Shown: positions 29,845 through 37,980, numbered from the stretch's first letter. The stretch: DNA of 64,000 nucleotides from Streptomyces sp. F001 (GCF_004187715.1 NZ_QZWF01000003.1:186001-250000); one strand, 5' to 3'. The notes: generated from the sequence alone by a model not told the origin. Made by a program: numbers and translations.

Positions 29845-31845
29845 GTGAGAGCGCGTGCCGGACTTCGCAGACCCGGGATCGCCCGCTCCGCTGCCCCCGC
29901 CACCTGGTACGTCCTGGACGAGGACCTGCGGGTGCGGTGGACCAGTGCGGCGTACGACGAGCAGGCGGGTGAGGTCGAGCGGGAGCTGCGGAAGGCGCTG
30001 GGCGACTCGTCACCGCTGCTGCTGGAGCATGCGTACCACCGGGCCGACGGGTCGCCCTCCGGCCGGACGTACGGCCTGTCCGCACACCGCCTCGACGGTC
30101 TCGACGATCTCGGCGCCGACTTCCGAGGCCTGATCGTCGCCGTGCAGGACGTCACCGAGCGCGACCGGACCCGGCGGCGGGAGGCGGCGCCGGCCGAGGT
30201 CCGGGCGGCCGTCGGGCGGAGCCTCGATGTCACGGTCACCTGCCGACAGCTCGCTCAGGCCCTGGTGCCGGGGTTCGCCGACATCGCCGTGGTGGACATC
30301 GTGGACGACGTCCTGCGCGGGGAGGAGCCGCGTCCCGCCCCGCTGAGGCATGACGTCCCGCTCCGCTGCGCGGCCGCGCGCGGGCCGGACACCACGCCAC
30401 CCCGGCCGGAGGGGGACGTGCGCAGCACGCCCCACCGCACACCGCAGGCACGCTCCCTTTCCGACCTCCTGCCCCGGCTGGCCGACCTGGGCGACGCCGC
30501 CGAGTGGCTGTCCGCCGACCCCGCGCAGGCCCTGATGATCGAGACGACCGGCGCCCGCAGTCTGCTCACCGTTCCGCTGACGCTGCAGGGTGCGGTGCTC
30601 GGGCTGGTCAGCCTGTACCGCCTGCACGGATCCGAGCCGTACGACGAGCGGGACGTCACCGTCGCCACCGACCTCGCCGCGCACGCCGCGCTCAGCCTGG
30701 ACAACGCCCGCCGCTACGAGCGCGATCACACCATCGCGTCGGCCGTGCAGCGCCGCCTGCTGCCCCATCGGGTGCCGAGCCCTCCGGCCCTGGAGACCGC
30801 CCATGTGCACGTGCCGGGCAGCAACAGCGGATGCTGGTTCGACGCCATCGCCCTGCCCGGTGCGCGCACCGCACTCGTCGTCGGGAGCGTGGCGGGCCAC
30901 GGCATCGAAACCGCCGCCACCATGGGGCAGTTGCGCATGGCCATCAACGCCCTCGCCGTCCTCGACCTCGATCCGGACGAGCTGCTGGCCCGCCTCGACG
31001 ACACCGTCACCCGGCTGGCCACGGAGCGCACCGAGTTCCCGGCCGCCGACGCCGCGCACCACAAGCCCCTCACGGCCGACTGCCTGTACGGCGTCTACGA
31101 CCCGTTCACGCGCACCTGCACGCTCGCTCGCGCCGGAAACCTCTCCCCCCTGGTCATCCGCCCCGACGACCACACCTTCCTCCCCGACCTGCCGGACGGT
31201 CCCGCCCTGGGCGCGGGCGAGCCCGTCCCGTTCGCCGCCACCACGGTCCCGCTCGACGAGGGCAGCGTGCTCGCCTTCCGCACCGGAGCCTTCGGGCCGG
31301 AGGACGCCGACCCGTCCGACCCCGTACGCCGGGCCGTCGTGCATCCCGGCCGCCCGCTTCGGGATCTGTGCGACGCAGCGGTCTACGCCCTCCCCGCGGA
31401 CCGCGACCCCGACGGTGCCGTCCTCCTGCTCGCCCGCACAGGCACCCTCCCGACCGACCACGCGGCCGCCGTCGAACTGCCCCACGACCCGACGAGCCCG
31501 GCGCAGGCCCGTACCTTCACCCGCGAACACCTTGCCGCCTGGCACGTCGACGAGACCACGTCATACGCGACCGAACTGATCGTCAGCGAACTGCTCACCA
31601 ACGCCGTCCGCTACGGCACACCCCCCGTCCTCCTGCGCCTGATCAGCACCGACACCCTGACCTGCGAAATCCACGACACCGGCGCCGCGGCACCGCATCT
31701 GCGCCATGCCCGCACGGTGGACGAGGGCGGCCGGGGCCTGTTCATCGTCTCCCAGCTCGCCGCCCGCTGGGGCACCCGCTACACCCCGACCGGAAAAATC
31801 CTCTGGACTGAGCAGCCGCTCACGGCGAGAGACGTGGCGTGGTGA
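29845..31845 (+). CDS. GAF-SpoIIE-HATPase regulator with degenerate phosphatase site
   Basis: This protein of about 666 residues contains a divergent PAS-like region (about 20-115, ATWYVLDEDLRVRWTS), a GAF domain (about 130-320), a SpoIIE/PP2C-like domain (about 340-540) and an HATPase_c domain (about 550-660). The PP2C metal site is destroyed: the usual GGDWYD is SGCWFD, GDVxGHG is GSVAGHG, TDG is RTG, and the last DD motif is DPDGAVLLLA. The ATPase domain looks intact (ELLTNAVRYG, GGRGLFIVSQLA). It may therefore be a kinase or scaffold with a pseudophosphatase sensor. I prefer the GTG at 29845, which has GGAGGCGAG upstream. An ATG at 29728 gives 705 residues. It is divergent from the arginine transporter. 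Confidence 0.85.
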   Translation: MRARAGLRRPGIARSAAPATWYVLDEDLRVRWTSAAYDEQAGEVERELRKALGDSSPLLLEHAYHRADGSPSGRTYGLSAHRLDGLDDLGADFRGLIVAVQDVTERDRTRRREAAPAEVRAAVGRSLDVTVTCRQLAQALVPGFADIAVVDIVDDVLRGEEPRPAPLRHDVPLRCAAARGPDTTPPRPEGDVRSTPHRTPQARSLSDLLPRLADLGDAAEWLSADPAQALMIETTGARSLLTVPLTLQGAVLGLVSLYRLHGSEPYDERDVTVATDLAAHAALSLDNARRYERDHTIASAVQRRLLPHRVPSPPALETAHVHVPGSNSGCWFDAIALPGARTALVVGSVAGHGIETAATMGQLRMAINALAVLDLDPDELLARLDDTVTRLATERTEFPAADAAHHKPLTADCLYGVYDPFTRTCTLARAGNLSPLVIRPDDHTFLPDLPDGPALGAGEPVPFAATTVPLDEGSVLAFRTGAFGPEDADPSDPVRRAVVHPGRPLRDLCDAAVYALPADRDPDGAVLLLARTGTLPTDHAAAVELPHDPTSPAQARTFTREHLAAWHVDETTSYATELIVSELLTNAVRYGTPPVLLRLISTDTLTCEIHDTGAAAPHLRHARTVDEGGRGLFIVSQLAARWGTRYTPTGKILWTEQPLTARDVAW

Positions 31846-32060
31846 CCTTGGTGGTCCGTCGGTCGCGGCGTCGGTGCAGCGGCGGGCCGGCTGCGCGAAG
31901 GCATTTTCGATGCCGGTCGGCCCGTGACCTGGAGGTCGGCGTCCAAGCCACCGATGGTGGCGGCCAGTCCGAGCCATGACCAGGAGCCCAGGACGAGCCC
32001 GCACATACGACGCCCCTGCACGGTCATGACGGCTGTGTAGGGGCATTGCGTCATGGGGGG

Positions 32061-32915
32061 TCAGCGGAGCGCCTCGATGGCCTTGAGGATCAGGGTGCGC
32101 GCCTCCGCCCCGTACACCGCCAGCTCCGTCAACCGCGCGAACGCCCGCAGGTAGATATCCAGTTCACCGGGGGCCGTGACAGTCACCTTCGCCGCGAGCA
32201 GCTCGACATGGATCCGCGCCTCGTCGAAGACCGTGAACTGCTCCAGCGGCCACATGACCTGTTCCCGGGCCACCGCGGCGGGGATGATTCCCAGCGACAT
32301 GGACGGCAGCGCCATCGCGGCGAGGAGACTGCCCAGCTGGCCAGCCATCACGTCCGTGTCGCCAACGCGGTGGTGCAGGACGTTCTCCTCGAGGAGCGTC
32401 GCAAACCGGTGGTCACCTTCATGGACGACGCGGGAGCGACGCATGCGGGCCTCGACGGCTTCGCTCACGTCGTCGGGGGTGCTGCGGAAGCCCGCGATGG
32501 TGCCCATGAGGGCGGCCGCGTATCCAGGCGTCTGCAGGTAGCCAGGGATCACGTGGGAGGCGTACACGCGGAACAGACGGGTGCGCTCGTACAGGGGCGT
32601 GGACGCCTCCTGCAGCTGCTTCATGCCCGTGCGCTGGAGCCGCTTCCACTGGACGTACATGGAGTCGGCCTGCCGGTTGGCCGCGATCAGGTCCGCCGCC
32701 TGGCCCTCGGCGCCGCACGCGGTGCACCAGGAGCGGATGTCCTCGTCAGACGGAGGTGTGACGGCGTTCTCGATGCGGGACGACTTGGCGACGGACCAGC
32801 CGCAGCGGCGGGCGAGTTCCTTGCCGGTGATGCCCGCGTCCAGGCGCAGCTCCCGCAATCGTGCTGCGAGAGCTGCGCGCGCTTGCTGCACGCTGGACGT
32901 GGGGAAAGGAGGCAT
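32061..32915 (-). CDS. XRE-family regulator with DUF5753 (Scr1-like)
   Basis: This 284-residue protein has an N-terminal helix-turn-helix of the XRE/Cro type (about 15-65: LRLDAGITGKELARRCGWS, VAKSSRIENAVTPPSDEDI). A long C-terminal domain of the DUF5753 type (about 100-280) contains RLFRVYASHVIPGYLQTPGY, ATLLEENVLHHRVG and VARQ-like REQVMWPLEQFTVFD. Streptomyces has dozens of such regulators, usually paired with a small DUF397 or DUF6879 protein. The best known is the Scr1/Scr2 pair, which behaves as a toxin-antitoxin-like activator system. It is the last gene of a three-gene operon: seven bases separate it from the DUF6879 gene. A palindrome ahead of the operon may be its operator. Confidence 0.9.
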   Translation of the reverse strand: MPPFPTSSVQQARAALAARLRELRLDAGITGKELARRCGWSVAKSSRIENAVTPPSDEDIRSWCTACGAEGQAADLIAANRQADSMYVQWKRLQRTGMKQLQEASTPLYERTRLFRVYASHVIPGYLQTPGYAAALMGTIAGFRSTPDDVSEAVEARMRRSRVVHEGDHRFATLLEENVLHHRVGDTDVMAGQLGSLLAAMALPSMSLGIIPAAVAREQVMWPLEQFTVFDEARIHVELLAAKVTVTAPGELDIYLRAFARLTELAVYGAEARTLILKAIEALR

Positions 32916-32921
32916 GGCTGG

Positions 32922-33437
32922 TTACTTGATCTCGTACATCTCGTGCGGAACGGCTCGCTCCCAGATCTTCTCGAACGCGGCCGCGTGACGCTCGACCAGG
33001 GTCGGGTCGTCGCACAGTTCTTTGTCGAGCCAGTCGCCATCACCGGAGAAGTGGTGAACGCGCATCAGAGCCCCGTCGAAGACCCAGAAGTCGCTGCCCG
33101 GCAGCAGCAGATCCCACGCCTGGCGCCGCGACAGCCACCGCACCTGCTCGCCCGCCTCGACGTTGGCGCGGGTCTGGTAGTGCTCCCAGCGGATGTAGTC
33201 GGTCACCGGCTCGGACACGACGCGGGCCCGACGCACAGTCACGCCGCGGGCGACGGCGTCCGCGATGTCCTGATGGAAGGGCCGCCACCATGAGGCGCGG
33301 TCGGCCCAGTTGACGCGCTGGCCCTGCTGCCAGCCCTCGAAGCGCGGGTTGCTGTAGTAGACGTCCCGCATCTCGAGGTGGACGGCCGATTTCTCGGCGC
33401 CGGCGAGGAGTTCACCGAACTCCGGGATCGAGCTCAT
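32922..33437 (-). CDS. DUF6879-family partner protein
   Basis: This 171-residue soluble protein is recognisable by SAVHLEMRDVYYSNPRFEGW (read in pieces), DRASWWRPFHQDIADAVARG and VSEPVTDYIRWEHYQT. The C-terminal part includes WVFDGALMRVHHF and HEMYEIK. I assign it to DUF6879, small proteins encoded next to XRE-DUF5753 regulators in actinomycetes. They probably act as the partner or ligand of that regulator. Its start overlaps the preceding small gene by 26 bp and its end is 7 bp from the XRE gene, so translational coupling is likely. Biochemical function is unknown. Confidence 0.85.
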   Translation of the reverse strand: MSSIPEFGELLAGAEKSAVHLEMRDVYYSNPRFEGWQQGQRVNWADRASWWRPFHQDIADAVARGVTVRRARVVSEPVTDYIRWEHYQTRANVEAGEQVRWLSRRQAWDLLLPGSDFWVFDGALMRVHHFSGDGDWLDKELCDDPTLVERHAAAFEKIWERAVPHEMYEIK

Positions 33438-33663
33438 CGCACGCCTTTCTGATGATCGGGACCATCCGGGCCGGGATCCTGATGACTGTCTCGCCGGGAG
33501 GGATCGGCGCCCGTGCGGGAGACAGTGCGTCGCATGTTGCGGTCGTCTCCTGGTCTGCCTGGTAGCTCTGGATCAGCAGGTCTGCTGTATCCCTGTCCAC
33601 CCACACGGTTGGGCATCCGTCCTCGTCCGTCTCGGGATCGATCCCGACGAAGTGAATGTTCAT
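33412..33663 (-). CDS. Small conserved-type protein leading the Scr1-like operon
   Basis: This 83-residue acidic protein has no membrane segment or signal peptide. It begins MNIHFVGIDPETDEDGCPTV and contains TVIRIPARMVPIIRKACDEL. The ATG at 33663 has GGAGG eight bases upstream, and the 3' end overlaps the DUF6879 gene by 26 bp. I do not recognise a family. Operon position suggests that it belongs with the regulator/partner module. Confidence 0.75.
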   Translation of the reverse strand: MNIHFVGIDPETDEDGCPTVWVDRDTADLLIQSYQADQETTATCDALSPARAPIPPGETVIRIPARMVPIIRKACDELDPGVR

Positions 33664-33695
33664 GCTGGCTGGCCTCCCGCGCTAGTCGGTTGCAG

Positions 33696-33710
33696 CGATT
33701 TACATAATCG
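33696..33710. promoter_or_regulatory. Palindrome CGATTtacatAATCG, operator candidate
   Basis: This perfect 5-bp-arm inverted repeat with a 5-bp centre lies 33 bp upstream of the first gene of the XRE/DUF6879 operon. It sits in a locally AT-rich spot, where autoregulation of such operons would act. Confidence 0.45.
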
Positions 33711-33773
33711 TCGTATCCACCGGTCACACGGTCAAGAACGCCTATCAGTCATGCCCTTCGGCCCTGAACTGCC

Positions 33774-33804
33774 GTGCAATTCTGTGCAACTTCATGGCGT
33801 GCAA
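33774..33804 (+). promoter_or_regulatory. Three direct repeats of GTGCAA
   Basis: The word GTGCAA occurs at 33774, 33784 and 33799, spaced 10 and 15 bp, within the divergent region upstream of the gene at 33899. The 10-bp phasing suggests a possible protein-binding array, but the words are short. Confidence 0.3.
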
Positions 33805-33898
33805 GACAGAGGGCTTCCTAGCGTCGGCAGGTACGTGAAGACCCCGGCGAGGTGGAGGCCTCCCGGGGCGCGGCCAACGCTGCTGAGGAGCGCCGACG

Positions 33899-34276
33899 GT
33901 GACCGCTTCTACCACCCGCCCGACCGGCACGGCAGAGGCGACCGCTCTGCCCGTCGACATCGCGACAATGCGCGGCAGCGCGCGGCGCCTTCTCGCCGAC
34001 GACGCCGAGCCGCCCATGCCCGATGAACTGGAGACACTCACTCTCCAACTGCGCGGGCACATCATGCTCGCCGTCCCGGAAGTCGAGACGGCCGCCGCGG
34101 GGCTGCCCGAGGACGACATCCCGCGGGCTTGCGCGCTGGCCTGCGTCGGCGAGGCCCGCATGCGCCTGAACCTGGAACCAGGCCGCACCCTGCCCGCCGG
34201 CATCGCCCACGCTCAGCGGCTCGCCCGGTCGGTGAACGCCCTGTGCGACCACTACGAGAACCTGAGGGGGAGCTGA
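33899..34276 (+). CDS. DUF6415-like hypothetical protein
   Basis: This 125-residue, mostly helical, acidic protein starts at a GTG. The conserved-looking core is LETLTLQLRGHIMLAVPEVE, then ARMRLNLEPGRTLPAGIAHA and QRLARSVNALCDHYENL. It resembles a family of Streptomyces proteins (DUF6415) often found beside XRE-DUF5753 regulators and in plasmid-like regions. It is divergent from the Scr1-like operon and followed two bases later by another small gene. Function unknown. Confidence 0.75.
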   Translation: MTASTTRPTGTAEATALPVDIATMRGSARRLLADDAEPPMPDELETLTLQLRGHIMLAVPEVETAAAGLPEDDIPRACALACVGEARMRLNLEPGRTLPAGIAHAQRLARSVNALCDHYENLRGS

Positions 34277-34278
34277 CG

Positions 34279-34515
34279 ATGGGGTCCCGCATCCAGTGGC
34301 AGTGGCAGGAGGGCCGAGGTGCCTCACCCCACAGGCAGAAGGTCGTCGTCACCGACAAGCCCAAAGAGAGCTGGAGCCCCGCGCAGCTGGCCTTCCGACG
34401 CTGGTCGATCCACGTCCTCTCCTGCCGGGTCTGCAAGACAGACGAGACCGCATGTGAGCGCGGCGAACGACTCGGAGAGGAATGGCGACAGGCCCGCCGT
34501 TCCCCCGACCGCTGA
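34279..34515 (+). CDS. Small hypothetical protein with a Cys pair
   Basis: This protein of about 78 residues starts at the ATG two bases after the stop of the preceding gene. The upstream GGGGGAGC serves as ribosome-binding site. It begins MGSRIQWQWQEGRG and contains LSCRVCKTDETACERG, a CxxC with a third Cys that could bind a metal. The high density of charged residues suggests a small soluble protein. Family not recognised. Probably cotranscribed with the DUF6415-like gene. Confidence 0.7.
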   Translation: MGSRIQWQWQEGRGASPHRQKVVVTDKPKESWSPAQLAFRRWSIHVLSCRVCKTDETACERGERLGEEWRQARRSPDR

Positions 34516-34716
34516 GAGGCGGACGCAAACCGCGGTCTCAGCTGGTACCCCCGACCCGGCTGGGGTCGCAGCATCGTCAGGGCTCATCGCTCCCGCTGCA
34601 GATTTCGCAGCGCCGCGCGCGCTCCCCCCAGACTCCCGCCCCGGCCGGTGAATCCGACCAAGAACTCCCGGCCGGGGCGGGCCATCCCCATCCGCAACCA
34701 GCGAAGGAGATCAGCA

Positions 34717-35235
34717 GTGAGCGTACCTCCGAACCCTGGACCTGACCCGGGCCCCAAGCCCGGTCCGGTCCCTGCTATCCCGCGACTCCTCATCACCGAC
34801 CGGCAGTTCACCAGCTGTCGGGGTACCGTCCTGGACGCCAACCCGAACATGTCCGAGGAGATGGCCGGCCGCATCGTCGAGGAGGGCCTGAAGTTCGTGG
34901 CGGCCTGCACGAAGAACCCCGGCGTCGGTCTGGCCCCGTCGCGGATCGTCGACGAGGGCTGGCACGCGCTGATCCTGCACACCGCCATGTACGCCGAGCT
35001 CTGCGAGTCTCTCGGCAGTTTCGTGCACCACTACCCCGGCTACGACCCCACGAACTACGACCCGCCGATCCTGGACCGAACCCGCGAGAAGATCACCGAA
35101 CTGGGCTGGTTTCCGGACTCGGAGCTGTGGGGGCCGCCGTCCGACGAGACGCTCGTGTCCGTGGCGGCGAAGTGCCAGCACGCGCCGGAATGCACGATCC
35201 GGCCCATGCCGAAGCCCCAGCCACCCGTAGCCTGA
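34717..35235 (+). CDS. Hypothetical protein with a DEGWH motif (GRDP-like fold)
   Basis: This protein of about 172 residues has a Pro/Gly-rich N-terminus (PPNPGPDPGPKPGPVPAI) and a compact domain. The key feature is VDEGWHALILHTAMYAELCE at about residue 80, followed by FVHHYPGYDP. The D..WH..I..T..Y pattern resembles the glycine-rich-domain-protein-like fold, where Asp, His and nearby residues may bind a ligand or metal. The C-terminus has CQHAPECTIRPMP. The GTG at 34717 has AAGGAG seven bases upstream. An ATG at 34648 is less likely. Role unknown. Confidence 0.7.
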   Translation: MSVPPNPGPDPGPKPGPVPAIPRLLITDRQFTSCRGTVLDANPNMSEEMAGRIVEEGLKFVAACTKNPGVGLAPSRIVDEGWHALILHTAMYAELCESLGSFVHHYPGYDPTNYDPPILDRTREKITELGWFPDSELWGPPSDETLVSVAAKCQHAPECTIRPMPKPQPPVA

Positions 35236-35251
35236 GTGCCGGAGGTGGCAC

Positions 35252-35380
35252 ATGTCCGAGTGGATCGACCCGCGGTACGCGGAACTGGTCGCGGCGTGGA
35301 AGCGCGCGCAGCAGCCGGAATCCCGCGCCCCGCAGGAGCCGAGGCCTGTGAGGGGATTCCTCATCCCGCCCAAGGCCTGA
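35252..35380 (+). CDS. Very small hypothetical protein (42 aa)
   Basis: The ATG at 35252 has GGAGGTG seven bases upstream, an excellent ribosome-binding site. The product begins MSEWIDPRYAELVAAWKRAQ and ends FLIPPKA. It lies 16 bp after the preceding gene and is followed by a terminator-like hairpin, so it looks like the last gene of this small plus-strand unit. No family recognised. Confidence 0.55.
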   Translation: MSEWIDPRYAELVAAWKRAQQPESRAPQEPRPVRGFLIPPKA

Positions 35381-35425
35381 TCCGCAGTAACACTGGCGGG
35401 GCGCTCGCGTCCTGACCGGGCCCGC

Positions 35426-35459
35426 GGCCCCAGCCAGGTCCCCCGACCCGGCTGGGGCC
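35426..35459 (+). terminator. Terminator-like hairpin
   Basis: The inverted repeat GGCCCCAGCC...GGCTGGGGCC has a 14-nt loop and is followed by TCTCCATTTCC. It lies 46 bp after the 42-aa gene. The phrase CCCCCGACCCGGCTGGGG also occurs near 34547-34566. Confidence 0.55.
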
Positions 35460-35491
35460 TCTCCATTTCCCGTTGGACACAATGCTGCGTC

Positions 35492-36070
35492 GTGGACAGT
35501 GAGACAGCGGCCGCCATTATCGGGGCAAGGGCGGGCATCATCGGTGCTGTCGTGGGCGGTGGCAGTGCGGTCGTTGCCCCGCGTGTAACAGCCGCCAAGG
35601 GGGCCCGAGCCACTCAAGAGCAGTGGCACCGCCAGAGCAGACGCGACGCCTACGCAAAGCTCATCCTGATAGCCCAGGATGTCCAGGAGGACATCTTCCG
35701 GTTCCGGCGTGACGCGCTCGAAGGGCAACTCACCCCTTACCGCGCCTTGGAGACATACACGCGCCTGACCGAACGGATGACGGAAGTCCGGGCAGCCCGC
35801 ATCGCGGTGGAGATCGAAGGGCCCGAGGACATCGATCGCTATACCGGATTGGTCCTGCGGAACCTGCTCCGCACCGTCGAGTCGCTGCATCCGGACGTGC
35901 TGCTCGAGACCGACGGGAGATGGTCACTGCCAGAAGCATTCGAGGACGGCTTCGCGCGGACCGGCTTTGCCGTCTCCGACCTGATCTGGTGCGCACGCGA
36001 GATCCTCAGTAGGCCCGGTATCACCAGCGCAAGTCAGCTGCATCCCCCATTTCATGACTACGCAACGTGA
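35492..36070 (+). CDS. Hypothetical protein with N-terminal hydrophobic segment
   Basis: This 192-residue protein starts at a GTG. A Gly/Ala-rich hydrophobic segment (about 8-32, IIGARAGIIGAVVGGGSAVV) could be a membrane anchor. The rest is soluble and helical: RRDAYAKLILIAQDVQEDIF, ETYTRLTERMTEVRAARIAV, DLIWCAREILSRPG. This arrangement is common among uncharacterised actinomycete proteins in accessory regions. Family and function are not recognised. It ends about 200 bp before tRNA-Lys on the other strand. Confidence 0.65.
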   Translation: MDSETAAAIIGARAGIIGAVVGGGSAVVAPRVTAAKGARATQEQWHRQSRRDAYAKLILIAQDVQEDIFRFRRDALEGQLTPYRALETYTRLTERMTEVRAARIAVEIEGPEDIDRYTGLVLRNLLRTVESLHPDVLLETDGRWSLPEAFEDGFARTGFAVSDLIWCAREILSRPGITSASQLHPPFHDYAT

Positions 36071-36218
36071 CCAGGGATCAGTGGCGTCACAGTCACAGAT
36101 TGGGGTTGCCGCTGCCTGCGCCGCCGCTGGGGCAGCCGGGCGCTCCGGACTCATGATCGTCTGCACTTCGGGCGAGCATCGGGCGAGCTAACGATCTTCC
36201 AGAGGCCTCATAACGCGA

Positions 36219-36262
36219 ATCAGCCCCTCACCCACGGCTTCCGTCGCAGGTGAAGGGCTGAT
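36219..36262 (-). terminator. Terminator hairpin after tRNA-Lys
   Basis: A 14-bp inverted repeat with one mismatch, ATCAGCCCCTCACC (36219-36232) and GGTGAAGGGCTGAT (36249-36262). It begins eight bases beyond the tRNA 3' end on the minus strand. Confidence 0.8.
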
Positions 36263-36269
36263 CGTTGGG

Positions 36270-36342
36270 TAGGCCGTGTGGGACTCGAACCCACAACCAA
36301 TGGATTAAAAGTCCACTGCTCTGCCAATTGAGCTAACGGCCC
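36270..36342 (-). tRNA. tRNA-Lys (UUU)
   Basis: The minus strand reads GGGCCGTTAGCTCAATTGG, then the anticodon arm GTGGACTTTTAATCCAT with UUU, and the T arm GTGGGTTCGAGTCCCAC. The acceptor ends with discriminator A. CCA is not encoded. I found no duplicated tRNA-Lys 3' end in the window. Confidence 0.95.
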
Positions 36343-36441
36343 AGGCGATGTTGCCTACCCGAGCATAGCCGGACGAGGCCGCGTCGCCGATCGGGTATCC
36401 GGGACACGGCCTCGTCGGGGCCGGAGAAGCGGGCCCGGGCG

Positions 36442-37980
36442 TTACGGATCCACCGAATCCGTCGCACCTGCACGCGCCGTCTCACGGGCGAGGGTGCGTT
36501 CATGGGCGGGGTTCAGGAACCAGTGCCGTGCCGACGCCAGCCACCACGTCGCGGCGAAGCCCAGGACGACGAGGACGGCGACGGGGGCGTAGTTGAAGGT
36601 CTCCCAGGTGACCGGGGAGACCTGCGGCAGCATGAACAGGACCGTGATCACGCCGACCCAGGCGACCGCCACGACTCCGACCACCGTCGACCACCGGCCC
36701 AGATGCCACGGCCCTCGCTCGAACGCCGGCCCCTTCCGCAGCCGCAGCAGTGTCGGGACGACGTATGCGATGTACAGGCCGATGACCGCGATCGACGTCA
36801 CCGCCGCGTACGCCGTGACATTGATCAGGTACGGCAGGCCGAGGACGAGCGCGCCCAGAGCCGCCAGCCACACCGCCGCGACCGGTGTCCGCGTGCGCGG
36901 GCTCACCGTGTGCCACACGTGCGAGAACGGCAGCGCGCCGTCGCGCGAGAAGGCGTAGATCATGCGGCTGTTGGCCGTCACCGACGCCATCCCGCAGAAC
37001 AGCTGCGCGCCGATCACCACCAGCAGGAGCAGCTTGCCTGCGGTCGCGCCGAGCGCGTCGAGCAGGATCTGCGCGGGCGGCGCACCGGTCGACGAGGTGC
37101 GGGCGCCGTCGTACGACTGGATGGCGAAGGTGAAGCCGAGCAGCAGCACGAAGCCGGCGATCCAGGAGGTCCAGATGGAGCGGACGATGCCCTTCGGGCC
37201 GGCCGTCGACGCGTCGTGGGTCTCTTCCGTCATGTGGGCGGAGGCGTCGTAGCCGGTGAAGGTGTACTGGGCCATCAGCAGACCCAGCAGCACCACGTAC
37301 ACCCCGCTGCCCCAGCCCGTGTGGTTGACGAACTCGCCGAAGACGAAGGACGCCGACTGGTGGTCGTCCGGTACGAAGGTCAGCGCTCCGACGATCAACG
37401 CGACGCCCAGCACGTGCCACCACACGCTGACGCTGTTGAGCAGAGCGACGATCCGCACGCCGAAGGTGTTCAGCAGGCCGTGCAGGATCAGGATGCCGGC
37501 GAAGAGGAGGATCGTCCGGCCGGGGGTTACCTCCCAGCCGAACTCCAGGTTCAGGTACGCGCCCAGGAAGGATGCCGCCCCGAAGTCGATGCCGGCCGTC
37601 ACCGCCACCTGGCCGAGCACGTTGAACCAGCCCGTGAACCACGCCCACGCGGCGGCCGAGCGCGCCGGCGCCAGCCGGTGGGCCCAGAAGTACAGGCCCG
37701 CGGAGGTCGGATAGGCGGAGCAGATCTCGGCCATGGACAGGCCGACGAACAGCGTCATCAGGCCGACGGCGACCCAGCCCCAGGTGATCACCGCCGGGCC
37801 GCCCGTGTTCATGCCGAACAGGTACAGGGTCAGGCAGCCGGACAGGACCGAGATGATCGTGAAGGAGACGGCGTAGTTGGCGAAGCCCGACATCCGGCGG
37901 GCGAGGACCTGCTGGTAGCCGAGTTGGGCCAGTCGCTCCTCGTCCGAGGGCGGCGCACTGCGTATGGCGTCATCTGTCAT
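36442..37980 (-). CDS. APC-family amino acid permease
   Basis: This 512-residue integral membrane protein has about twelve helices and resembles the BAT1/GABA permease branch of the APC superfamily. Signature stretches: FANYAVSFTIISVLSGCLTL in helix 1, SMAEICSAYPTSAGLYFWAH (the conserved loop between helices 2 and 3), FTGYDASAHMTEETHDAS after helix 6, and NSRMIYAFSRDGALPFS after helix 8. Substrate is probably GABA, choline or another amino acid, and cannot be fixed from sequence. The gene stands alone between tRNA-Lys and a secreted protein gene. Confidence 0.92.
   Translation of the reverse strand: MTDDAIRSAPPSDEERLAQLGYQQVLARRMSGFANYAVSFTIISVLSGCLTLYLFGMNTGGPAVITWGWVAVGLMTLFVGLSMAEICSAYPTSAGLYFWAHRLAPARSAAAWAWFTGWFNVLGQVAVTAGIDFGAASFLGAYLNLEFGWEVTPGRTILLFAGILILHGLLNTFGVRIVALLNSVSVWWHVLGVALIVGALTFVPDDHQSASFVFGEFVNHTGWGSGVYVVLLGLLMAQYTFTGYDASAHMTEETHDASTAGPKGIVRSIWTSWIAGFVLLLGFTFAIQSYDGARTSSTGAPPAQILLDALGATAGKLLLLVVIGAQLFCGMASVTANSRMIYAFSRDGALPFSHVWHTVSPRTRTPVAAVWLAALGALVLGLPYLINVTAYAAVTSIAVIGLYIAYVVPTLLRLRKGPAFERGPWHLGRWSTVVGVVAVAWVGVITVLFMLPQVSPVTWETFNYAPVAVLVVLGFAATWWLASARHWFLNPAHERTLARETARAGATDSVDP

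Noticed and set aside
31779..32054. A 91-codon minus-strand frame after the XRE gene
   Set aside because: It overlaps the 3' end of the phosphatase-like gene antisense, and lacks a ribosome-binding site and a recognisable domain; too weak to list.
31846..36342. An integrative element using tRNA-Lys as attachment site for the accessory block
   Set aside because: I looked for a second copy of the tRNA-Lys 3' end and an integrase in or near the block and found neither.
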